Shown here: piece by piece, positions 1-7,549 of the stretch | Layout: each line of letters begins with the position of its first letter | Numbering within the stretch: the stretch's first letter is position 1 | NCBI RefSeq assembly: GCF_025499465.1 | Contig: NZ_JAIMCA010000007.1 | Coordinates: 124,001 to 188,000, forward strand | Source: Allobosea sp. BH3 | GTDB lineage: Bacteria > Pseudomonadota > Alphaproteobacteria > Rhizobiales > Beijerinckiaceae | Direction: 5' to 3' | DNA: 64,000 bases | The notes under the pieces: generated by a model | Told to the model about the DNA's origin: nothing | The model's database searches: none | What the model saw: only the letters and a program-made list of their open reading frames with translations | Position numbers and translations under genes: made by a program

Positions 1-289
1 GGAAGGTGACGTTCAGCGTCATGGTGCCGTCGGTCGTCGCCTGGCTGGACATGTAGAGCATGCCCTCGACGCCGTTGATCTGTTCCTCGATCGGGGTCGC
101 CACCGTCTCTGCGATGACGCGCGGGCTCGCGCCCGGATACTGCGCGCGCACGACGACGGTGGGCGGCACGACCTCGGGATATTCCGAGATCGGCAGCGCC
201 CGGATCGAGAGCAGGCCGGCGAGGAAGATCAGGACGGAGAGGACCGCCGCGAAGATCGGCCGGTCGATGAAGAATTTGGAGAGGTTCAT
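1..289 (-). CDS. RND efflux transporter inner-membrane permease, N-terminal fragment
   Basis: This is the first 96 codons of an AcrB/MexF-type (HAE1) proton-driven multidrug permease; the rest lies beyond the left edge. The start ATG is at 289. The N-terminus reads MNLSKFFIDRPIFAAVLSVL, followed by a first membrane helix and then ISEYPEVVPPTVVV and YPGASP, the classic opening of RND pumps (short basic start, FIDRPIFA, then the porter domain with P-E-V-x-P-P). It lies 80 bases downstream of the periplasmic adaptor gene on the same strand, so the two should form one operon and one tripartite pump. The family is clear; the substrate cannot be read from this fragment. Confidence 0.93.
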   Translation of the reverse strand, partial: MNLSKFFIDRPIFAAVLSVLIFLAGLLSIRALPISEYPEVVPPTVVVRAQYPGASPRVIAETVATPIEEQINGVEGMLYMSSQATTDGTMTLNVTF

Positions 290-369
290 GGGTTGCGCCC
301 CCTTTCGAGCGGCTTATCGGACGCGAACCGCGGGCCCGCTCTGCGGCGCCCGCGGCCGGTCGTGAACTG

Positions 370-1569
370 TCAGCGTTGTGCGAGTTCGGTCGCGGGCTTC
401 TTGAGTTCGCTCTTCTCGGCCATCGGCACGGGCTCGGCCGCGACGGTGGCGCCGGGGCGGATGCGTTGCAGGCCGTTGACGACGACGCGCTCGCCGGCCT
501 TCAGCCCGGCATTGACGACGCGTAGCCCATCATAGGCGGCGCCGAGCGAGACCTCGCGCCAGGCCGCCTTGCTGTCGTCGCCGACGACGAAGACGAACTT
601 CTTGCTCTGGTCGGTGCCGACGGCGCGTTCGTTGATGACGAGCCTGGGCTCGGCCTTCGCCTGGCCCAACCGGACGCGGACGAACTGGCCGGGCATCAGC
701 CTGCCGTCAGGATTATCGAGCAGGGCGCGGACGCGCACCGTGCCGCTCGCGCCGTCGATGCCGTTGTCGACGAAGTGCAGCCGGCCGCTGAAGCGCGCGG
801 CATCAGTGGTCGCGGTGGTCAGCTGGACCGGTATCTGCTCCAGCGCGCGCGACCCGACCGGCAGCGAGGCCAGCGCATCGAGCACGCTGCGCTCGTCGGC
901 ATTGAAGGCGGCATAGATCGGATCGACCGAGAGGAGTGTGGTCAGCACCTGCCCGCCGGCGGCGATCAGGTTGCCGGTGGTGATGTCGAGCCGGCCGATG
1001 CGGCCGCTGATCGGGGCGCGGATCTGGGTGTAGTCGAGGTTGAGCTGCGCCGTGCGGCGGGCGGCCTCGGCGGCGCGCTGATTGGCCTGCGCCTCGCGCA
1101 AGCCGTTGACGCGGGTGTCGAGATCGCGCTGCGAGAGGTTGCGGCTGGCGATGAGCTGCTGCCCACGCTCGTTCTCGCTTTCGGCAAGCGCGACGCGGGC
1201 CTTCGCAGCGAGCACCTGAGCCTCGACGCGCTCCAGCTCGGCAAGGTAGGGCGCCTGGTCGATGCTGACGAGCAGGTCGCCCTGCTTGACCAGATTGCCC
1301 TCGCGGAAATGGACGGCCTCGACCACGCCGGCCACGCGCGAGCGCAGCTCGACGCGCTCGATCGCCTCCAGACGGCCCGAGAATTCGGCCCAGGGCACGA
1401 TCTCGCGGGCCTCGACGGTGGCGACGGAGACGGGGATGGCGGGCGGGGCGGCGGGTGCCGTGTCACCCTGCGCCCGGCCCCCCGAAAGGGTGACGGCGGC
1501 GATGGCGGCAAGCGCGACGGAGGCAGTCAGGCCGGCCAGAAGGCCACGGCGGTTCGTTCCCTGAAACAT
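370..1569 (-). CDS. RND efflux periplasmic adaptor (membrane fusion protein)
   Basis: A 399-residue adaptor that would bridge the inner-membrane RND pump encoded just downstream to an outer-membrane channel. Residues 1-35 form a signal or anchor segment (N-R-R-G-L-L-A-G then a hydrophobic run). A lipoyl/barrel-sandwich half follows (SRVAGVVEAVHFREGNLVKQ, about 77-96), then an alpha-helical hairpin (about 105-165), the second lipoyl half (Y-T-Q-I-R-A-P-I-S-G-R-I-G), and a beta-barrel and membrane-proximal domain ending V-N-G-L-Q-R-I-R-P-G. Length and order match the MexE/AcrA family. No outer-membrane factor or regulator of the pump is visible on this side of the operon. Confidence 0.93.
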   Translation of the reverse strand: MFQGTNRRGLLAGLTASVALAAIAAVTLSGGRAQGDTAPAAPPAIPVSVATVEAREIVPWAEFSGRLEAIERVELRSRVAGVVEAVHFREGNLVKQGDLLVSIDQAPYLAELERVEAQVLAAKARVALAESENERGQQLIASRNLSQRDLDTRVNGLREAQANQRAAEAARRTAQLNLDYTQIRAPISGRIGRLDITTGNLIAAGGQVLTTLLSVDPIYAAFNADERSVLDALASLPVGSRALEQIPVQLTTATTDAARFSGRLHFVDNGIDGASGTVRVRALLDNPDGRLMPGQFVRVRLGQAKAEPRLVINERAVGTDQSKKFVFVVGDDSKAAWREVSLGAAYDGLRVVNAGLKAGERVVVNGLQRIRPGATVAAEPVPMAEKSELKKPATELAQR

Positions 1570-1629
1570 GGGTTTAGGTCCTTGCTTGAAATGGGTCGGA
1601 ATTCGGAAAGTAATGTCGCCCGAACGGCG

Positions 1630-2466
1630 CTAGGACGGTGCGGTCCGGGCGTAGAAATCTGCGATGGCGCCGCGCGCGCTACACAGGCAGGAACTCTCGC
1701 GCGGCGCTTCGGCATAAGCCTGCGGCCAATGCGTCGGAGCGTTCTCGACGATATGCTTCACCGCGACGCCGGCCTTTGTCAGCAGCATGGCGTATTGAGC
1801 GACCTCGTCCCGCATCGGGTCATCCTGCGCGCTGACCAGCAGGGCGGGCGGCAGGCCGGCCAGGCGGGCCGCGTTGAGCGGCGTGGCATAGGGATGGCCG
1901 GCTCGCTCGGGCTCGCCGAGATAATCCGCCCAGCCATCGGCCCATTGGCAGCCGACAGGTCCGGCATGGGCCGCGCGCAGCGAGGCGGTGCCGAGGCAGG
2001 AATCGAGCATGGGCGAAAGCAGGATCTGGCCGGCCAGCGCCGGGCCGCCGCGATCCCGCGCCATCATGGCGAGCGCCGCCGCGAGATTGCCGCCGGCCTC
2101 CTCGCCCGCGACGTAGAGCGGCGCCTTGCGGGTGGCCCAGCGCGCGCGCCCTCTGGCGACAGCGTCGAGCGCATCATAGATGCTGTCGAGCGCCTGCGGA
2201 AAGGGATGGGCCGGGGCGAGCGGATAGGAGAGCGAGAAGACGACTGCGCCTGAATCGGCCAGGACCGTGGCGACGGCTTCGCCCTCGGCCAGCGAGCCGC
2301 TGTTGAAGTGGCCGCCATGCAGATGCAGCACGAGGCCAGCCGCGTCCGGAACCTCTGCCGGCGCATAGAGCCGGCCGTCGAAGCGGCTGCCCTGCACCAG
2401 CAGACTCTCCTTCCGCCAGAAGACGGATGGGACGGTCTGAAATCTCTCGGTGGCGATGGAAGGCAT
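1630..2466 (-). CDS. alpha/beta hydrolase of the hormone-sensitive-lipase type, nucleophile serine replaced
   Basis: A 278-residue protein with the layout of HSL-family esterases: the oxyanion-hole motif HGG at 50-52 (LVLHLHGGHFNSG), a YPLAPAHPFP segment (81-90), an acid-bearing Q-D-D-P-M-R-D-E loop and a late N-A-P-T-H-W that could carry the histidine. The nucleophile elbow, normally G-D-S-A-G-G, reads G-E-E-A-G-G at 121-126, so position 123 is Glu and the catalytic serine is missing. The start ATG follows GGAGG at a good distance. It is divergent from a LysR regulator across a 120-base A+T-rich gap, so that regulator probably controls it. It may be a non-hydrolytic binding protein; the function is not known. 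Confidence 0.85.
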   Translation of the reverse strand: MPSIATERFQTVPSVFWRKESLLVQGSRFDGRLYAPAEVPDAAGLVLHLHGGHFNSGSLAEGEAVATVLADSGAVVFSLSYPLAPAHPFPQALDSIYDALDAVARGRARWATRKAPLYVAGEEAGGNLAAALAMMARDRGGPALAGQILLSPMLDSCLGTASLRAAHAGPVGCQWADGWADYLGEPERAGHPYATPLNAARLAGLPPALLVSAQDDPMRDEVAQYAMLLTKAGVAVKHIVENAPTHWPQAYAEAPRESSCLCSARGAIADFYARTAPS

Positions 2467-2497
2467 GCTCGCCTCCGCTGTTGCGTTGCAGCATGAG

Positions 2498-2512
2498 ATA
2501 ATTGCGAGTTAT
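2498..2512. promoter_or_regulatory. candidate LysR operator in the hydrolase/LysR divergent region
   Basis: ATAATTGCGAGTTAT is an imperfect dyad (ATAA-N7-TTAT) containing a T-N11-A core, the classic LysR-type binding pattern. It lies in the A+T-rich gap between two divergent genes, one of which encodes a LysR regulator. Assignment is by pattern and position only. Confidence 0.4.
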
Positions 2513-2586
2513 TCGGCAATAAATAGGCTGTTTGCTTATTCATTATTCCTGTATGGAAACAATCTCCATTTGAACGAGGCATTCCC

Positions 2587-3537
2587 ATGGATCAGCTGAC
2601 AGCGATGCGGGCCTTCGTGCGGGTCGTCGAGGCTGGCACCTTCACCCGCGCCGCCGACCTGCTCGAAATGCCCAAGCCGACGGTGACGAAGCTGATCCAG
2701 CAGCTCGAGACGCATCTGCGCGCGCGCCTGCTCAACCGCACGACGCGGCGTGTGACGGTGACCATGGACGGCGCCGCTTATTACGAGCGGGCGCTGCGCC
2801 TGCTCTCGGAACTGGACGAGCTCGACGCCTCGATGACGCTCGCACAGGCGCGGCCGAGTGGGCGGCTCAAGGTCGATTGCAGCTCGGCGCTGGCGACTTC
2901 GGTCATCATCCCGGCGCTGCACGAGTTCCATGCGCGCTATCCCGATATCCAGGTCGATCTGGGGCTCAGCGACCGCGCGGCCGACTTGCTCGCCGAGAAT
3001 CTCGACTGCGCCATCCGTGCCGGCGAGATCGTCGACCAAAGCCTGATCGCGCGGCGGGTCGGGGAGATGCAGCTGATCTCATGCGCGACGCCGGACTATC
3101 TCGCACGCGCCGGCACGCCGCGCCATCCACGCGAGCTGGAGGAGAGCCACCATATCGTCGCCTATCGGCCGGCACAGACCGGGCGCGTCATGCCCTTCTT
3201 CTACCAAAACCACAGCGAGGCGATTGAGGTCACCGGGCGCTACACCGTCTCGGTCAATGACGGCATGGGCTATCTGGCAGCGGCGCTGGCGGGGCTCGGC
3301 GTCGTGCAACTGCCGACCTTCATGGCGCGCGCGCCGATTGCGGAGGGGCGCCTGGTGCCGATCCTGCTGGACTGGTGCACGGGGCCGAAGCCGCTGCACA
3401 TCGTCTATCCGCCGAACCGGCATCTGAGCAACAAGGTCCGGGTCTTCGTCGATTGGCTGGCCGAGCTGTTCTCGCGCGACATGCTGGTGCTGCAGCCGGG
3501 CGAGAAGATGGCCTGCATGGTCGAGGCCGCGGCGTAG
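2587..3537 (+). CDS. LysR family transcriptional regulator
   Basis: A 316-residue LysR-type regulator. The N-terminal winged helix-turn-helix (about 1-60) starts MDQLTAMRAFVRVVEAGTFT and continues with A-A-D-L-L-E-M-P-K-P-T-V-T-K-L-I-Q-Q-L-E, typical of the CrgA/DmlR-like subgroup. A periplasmic-binding-like effector domain follows (about 90-295). It is transcribed away from the lipase-like gene, and a T-N11-A dyad lies between them, so it most likely regulates that gene and itself. The effector is unknown. Confidence 0.93.
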   Translation: MDQLTAMRAFVRVVEAGTFTRAADLLEMPKPTVTKLIQQLETHLRARLLNRTTRRVTVTMDGAAYYERALRLLSELDELDASMTLAQARPSGRLKVDCSSALATSVIIPALHEFHARYPDIQVDLGLSDRAADLLAENLDCAIRAGEIVDQSLIARRVGEMQLISCATPDYLARAGTPRHPRELEESHHIVAYRPAQTGRVMPFFYQNHSEAIEVTGRYTVSVNDGMGYLAAALAGLGVVQLPTFMARAPIAEGRLVPILLDWCTGPKPLHIVYPPNRHLSNKVRVFVDWLAELFSRDMLVLQPGEKMACMVEAAA

Positions 3538-3590
3538 CAGGCGTCAGGCTGTCATGCTCGGCCGCCCGGCAATGACGCTCTTCCCCGACG

Positions 3591-4751
3591 TCAGTCCTGC
3601 CCCGAGGCCGCCTTCAGCTTCGGCTCGCCCTCGTAGTCGGGCGCACGGGCCTCGATCGCCTGGCGGTTGCGCGACATGGCCTCGATGAGCTGGCGGTTGG
3701 AGTGCTCCAGCGTCCCGACATGGTCGATGTGGTGGCGCAGATCGTTGCGCAGCTGCTGGTTGACGCCGGTGAGGAAGTCGGACTTCGACTGCAGCGCCGA
3801 GATCTTGATGTCGAGGTCGTAGAGCTTCTTGTCGCGCTGGGCGACATCCTCGGTCAGCTTGCGCTCGCGTTCCGCGGCGGCGGTGGCCTGGGCCTCCAGC
3901 TCCTTGATCGTCTGCAGGGCGTGGACGATGCGCGCCTGGGCCGCGCTCGCGGCGTCGTTGGCGTCCTCGCGGTCGGCGACCATCTTCTCGGTCAGAGAGG
4001 AGAGGTCCCGCTGCAGGCGCTGGTTCTCGCCGTTCGAGGCGACGAGGTCCGATCGCAGGATCGCGACCTCACGCGAGAGGTTCTGCGTCGAGGCCGATTT
4101 CTCAAGCAGCTTCTGCTCGACGACCTGCCGCTCCTCGGTCAACCGCTGGATGCGCGAATCGGAGCCGGAGAGCTTCTGGAGAAGCCCGTTACACTCCCCC
4201 TGCAGCTTGCCGTACTCGGTTTCGAGCCCGGAAAGCTGATCCTGCGTCTTGTCGAGCGAGGCGCGGCTGCGGTGCAGCTCCTCCTCGTAGCGGATCGCCA
4301 GCGGACGATAATGCTCCAGCTCGATCCTGAGCCCTGAGATCTCGCGATCCTGCTGGTTGCGGATGCCGGAGAGTTCCTCGATCTGCGCCGCCTGGTCCTG
4401 CGCCATCTGGACGAATTTCGGCAGCACCTGCTGCATCGTCGCCGTGCGCGTCATCAGCAGGTCGAGCTGGACGGACCAGTTCGAGATCTTGGCGAATTCG
4501 GTCTGGAGCTCGTTGGACTGGTCGCTGATCGCGGTCATCAGCTGACCGATCTCATGCGAGCTGTTAGGCCGGGCATGGGTCGGCTGCGGCGCGACAGTAA
4601 TGAGCGGTGGTTCGCCGGGCTCGTTGGCAGCACGTTCGGGGGTGCGCGACATGGCTGGGTATTCCGGCGCGCGCGGCATGGACGGCTCCAGCCGCGCATG
4701 CTGCTCCTCGCCGCGTCCGCTCATCAGACGCTTCAGCCTGTCACCGATCAT
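3591..4751 (-). CDS. long coiled-coil protein of unknown function
   Basis: A 386-residue protein that is almost entirely coiled coil. A short basic start (MIGDRLKRLMSGRG) and a Pro-rich, probably disordered linker to about residue 62 precede a continuous heptad-rich rod (about 65-370) of Glu, Gln, Arg and Leu. A charged tail ends the protein. I see no signal peptide, membrane helix, ATPase motif or SMC hinge. The architecture (basic head, linker, long rod) resembles bacterial intermediate-filament-like proteins such as crescentin or FilP, but I see no direct sequence match. It stands alone between a LysR gene (convergent) and a molybdenum enzyme gene. Gene is well supported; function unknown. 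Confidence 0.85.
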   Translation of the reverse strand: MIGDRLKRLMSGRGEEQHARLEPSMPRAPEYPAMSRTPERAANEPGEPPLITVAPQPTHARPNSSHEIGQLMTAISDQSNELQTEFAKISNWSVQLDLLMTRTATMQQVLPKFVQMAQDQAAQIEELSGIRNQQDREISGLRIELEHYRPLAIRYEEELHRSRASLDKTQDQLSGLETEYGKLQGECNGLLQKLSGSDSRIQRLTEERQVVEQKLLEKSASTQNLSREVAILRSDLVASNGENQRLQRDLSSLTEKMVADREDANDAASAAQARIVHALQTIKELEAQATAAAERERKLTEDVAQRDKKLYDLDIKISALQSKSDFLTGVNQQLRNDLRHHIDHVGTLEHSNRQLIEAMSRNRQAIEARAPDYEGEPKLKAASGQD

Positions 4752-5003
4752 GACGCCACCCCACCCCTGTCCCCTCGACGCCGGGACACCGCCTTTGGCG
4801 TTTGGTCAGCAAAGGGCCCGGCGGGTCGCAACGCAATCCCGCCGGTGCCGATTCCGGTGAGTTGCAAACAACTTCTTAAGAGCTGTGTAGTTTGGGCCTC
4901 AGGTACCCCGATCGCCGGGCTCCCACCACGCGTCGGCCGACTGTTCCTGGGCGCCCTTTGCTGTGCCCGAGATGATGTGTGGGCTCAGGAAGCGGTCCGC
5001 CTA

Positions 5004-7325
5004 TCAGGCGTTTGATCCGGCCGCTTGAGCGTCCCGGATCGCGCGCCAGACCCGTTCCGGGGTCGCCGGCATGTCGATATGTGTGACGCCGAGCGGCCGG
5101 AGCGCGTCGAGGATCGCGTGGATCACGGTCTGCGGCGCGCCGATGCAGCCGGCCTGGCCCGCGCCCTTGACGCCGAGCGGATTGGCATTGGTCGGCAGCT
5201 CCACCATCGCGAGTTCGAAGCCGGGCAGGTCGGCCGCGCGTGGCATGGCGTAGTCCATGAAGGTCGCGCTCAGGAGCTGGCCGCTGTCGGGGTCGTAGCG
5301 GGCCTCCTCCATCAGCGCCTGGCCGATGCCCTGTGCCAGCCCGCCATGGACCTGGGATTCGGTCAGCAGAGGATTGATCAGCGTGCCGTAGTCGTCGACG
5401 GCGACATAGCGCAGCAGCGTCACGGCGCCGGTCTCGGGATCGACCTCGATCTCGGCTGTCTGAGCGCCGTTCGGGAAGGTGATGGGGGCGTCGCGATGGG
5501 CGCCATGGCTGGCGAGCGGCCGGCCGGTCGTCTCGGCGACATGGCGGGCGACCGTGGCGAGATCGACCTCGCCGGCGCCCGGCGCATGGAACCGCCCGGC
5601 CTCGAAGGTGACGGCCTCGGGCGCGGCCTGCAGCAATTGCGCGGCGGCGGGCTTTGCCGTTTCGATCAGCGCACGAGCCGCCAGAACCAGCGCGCCGCCG
5701 CCCATATGGAGCGAGCGGGCGCCGCCATGGCCGCCGCCGGTGGGGACGAGCGCGGTGTCGCCCTGGATCAAGCGGAAGCGCTCGACCGGCAGGCCGAGCT
5801 GGGCCGAGAGGAGCTGCGCGAAGCTCGTCTCATGGCCCTGGCCGTTCGACTGGGTGCCGACCGCCATGTCGACGCCGCCATCGGGGCGGAAGCTCAGCCA
5901 GGCGTCCTCGTTCGGCCCGCCGCGCGAGGTTTCCAGGAAGCAGCCGATGCCGAAGCCGCGCAGCTTGCCGCGGAGGCGGGATTCGGCGCGCCGGTGCCGG
6001 AAGCCGGCGCGGTCGGCGGCCTCGACGACGCGGTCGAGATTGCCGCTGAAGCTGCCGCAGTCGATGACGGCGCCGAACGGCTTCCGATAGGGGAATTTCC
6101 GGATGAAGTTGCGCTTGCGGAGCTTGGCGGAGTCGATGCTCAACTTCTGCGCCGCCTTTTCCACAAGCCGCTCGATCAGGTAGTTCGCCTCCGGCTTGCC
6201 GGCGCCGCGATAGGCGTCGATCGGCGCCGTGTTGGTGAAGGCGCAACGGACATCCATGGTCATGGCCGGGATGTCGTAGAGCCCGCCCATGGCGGGTGTC
6301 GGCGCGGTCGTGGCGCTGCCCGGACCGAGCGACGAGACATAGGCGCCGATATTGGCGATGGTCTCGACGGCGAGCGCCAGGAAGCGCCCCTTCTCGTCGA
6401 AGGCTAGCCGGCCCGTCGTCAGATTGTCGCGAGAATGGGCACCGCCGGTGAAATCCTCGATGCGGTCGGCCAGCCAGCGCACCGGCCGGCCAAGGCGCTC
6501 GGCTGCGACCAGCAACAGGGCATATTCGGGATAGGTGACGTTCTTCATGCCGAAGCCGCCGCCCACATCGGGGCAGGCGACGTCGATCCGCTCCGGCGCG
6601 ATGCCGAGAACCTCCGCAAGCTCGCGGCGGATGTCGTGGACGGAGGCGCCGCTGAGCGAGAGCCGGTAGCGCCCGCTCGCCGGATCAAAATGCCCCAGCG
6701 CGGCGCGCGGCTCCATGGCTGCGGCCACGATCCGGTTGTTGACGACCCGGCAGCTCACGACATGGGCCGCCTTTTCAAAGGCTGCCGATACCGCCGCCTC
6801 GTCGCCGAGGCGATAGCGCAGGGCGAGATTGCCGGGCGCTTCCGGCCAGATCTCGGGCGCGTCTGGTCCCACCGCGGCGGCGAGATCCGTGACGGCTGGC
6901 AGGATGTCGTAGTCGACTGCGATCAGCTCGCAGGCCTCGCGCGCGGCTTCGGCTGTCTCGGCCACGACGAAGGCGACGGGATCGCCGACATGCCGGGCAT
7001 GGCCCCGCGCTAGCGGCGGCCGCGGCGGCACGATCAGCGGCGGCTGGCCGACGATCTTCAGCGAGCAGGGCAGGGAGCCGAGGCCCTCGATCTCCGCTGC
7101 CGTATAGACCGCGCTGACTCCCGGCAGTTCGAGCGCGGCCTGTGCGTCGATGGATAGGATCGCGGCATGGGCATGGGGCGAGCGGAGCACCATCGCATGC
7201 AGGGCACCGCTGATCGCCTCGTCGTCCTGATAATGTCCCTTGCCGGTGAGGAAACGCTCGTCCTCGAAGCGGCGCAGTGAGCGCGGATCCGCTGGTGCCT
7301 GCCAGCCTGCGCCGGCCGTCGTCAT
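5004..7325 (-). CDS. xanthine dehydrogenase family molybdopterin-binding subunit (CoxL-like, form II)
   Basis: A 773-residue large subunit of a molybdenum hydroxylase. Seen: the N-terminal a/b hammerhead domain (RFLTGKGHYQDD, about 20-130), G-G-G-F-G-M-K near 260, A-Y-R-G-A-G-K-P-E near 370 (the form II loop, not the AYxCSFR of true CO dehydrogenase), G-Q-G-H near 490, and G-A-G-Q-A-G-C-I-G-A-P near 724. In the last motif the usual catalytic Glu (G-x-G-E-A-G) is Gln. The FAD (CoxM) and [2Fe-2S] (CoxS) partner genes are not adjacent, so it must borrow them or be an orphan. I prefer the ATG at 7325; a GTG 15 bases upstream is possible. The substrate is probably an aldehyde or N-heterocycle. Confidence 0.88.
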   Translation of the reverse strand: MTTAGAGWQAPADPRSLRRFEDERFLTGKGHYQDDEAISGALHAMVLRSPHAHAAILSIDAQAALELPGVSAVYTAAEIEGLGSLPCSLKIVGQPPLIVPPRPPLARGHARHVGDPVAFVVAETAEAAREACELIAVDYDILPAVTDLAAAVGPDAPEIWPEAPGNLALRYRLGDEAAVSAAFEKAAHVVSCRVVNNRIVAAAMEPRAALGHFDPASGRYRLSLSGASVHDIRRELAEVLGIAPERIDVACPDVGGGFGMKNVTYPEYALLLVAAERLGRPVRWLADRIEDFTGGAHSRDNLTTGRLAFDEKGRFLALAVETIANIGAYVSSLGPGSATTAPTPAMGGLYDIPAMTMDVRCAFTNTAPIDAYRGAGKPEANYLIERLVEKAAQKLSIDSAKLRKRNFIRKFPYRKPFGAVIDCGSFSGNLDRVVEAADRAGFRHRRAESRLRGKLRGFGIGCFLETSRGGPNEDAWLSFRPDGGVDMAVGTQSNGQGHETSFAQLLSAQLGLPVERFRLIQGDTALVPTGGGHGGARSLHMGGGALVLAARALIETAKPAAAQLLQAAPEAVTFEAGRFHAPGAGEVDLATVARHVAETTGRPLASHGAHRDAPITFPNGAQTAEIEVDPETGAVTLLRYVAVDDYGTLINPLLTESQVHGGLAQGIGQALMEEARYDPDSGQLLSATFMDYAMPRAADLPGFELAMVELPTNANPLGVKGAGQAGCIGAPQTVIHAILDALRPLGVTHIDMPATPERVWRAIRDAQAAGSNA

Positions 7326-7549
7326 GTCAAGCCGCTTCACGGAAGCCGGCCCGGAGCCGGCAGTCGGATCGCTATGCGCCGACGAAATTCAAGGGCAATG
7401 GTCGAGAGCACCGTGGAGCCGATCTTCGCGGGGAATGTCCGGCGGAGACTCCACCGTTTCGCCCCCCTTCGCAAGCGCAGCAAACGGATGGTGCTCGGGC
7501 GTCCGGCTCATGGAAGCGGATACGGGCTGCCCGCTGCAGGCAAAGCGCG

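Noticed and set aside
775-2253. A 492-codon plus-strand frame across the adaptor and hydrolase genes
   Set aside because: It runs antisense across two well-supported genes and the gap between them, with low-complexity composition.
3551-3575. Terminator between the LysR and coiled-coil genes
   Set aside because: GTCATGCTCGG and CCGGCAATGAC pair only imperfectly and no T-run follows; at most it is a decayed copy of the dispersed repeat.
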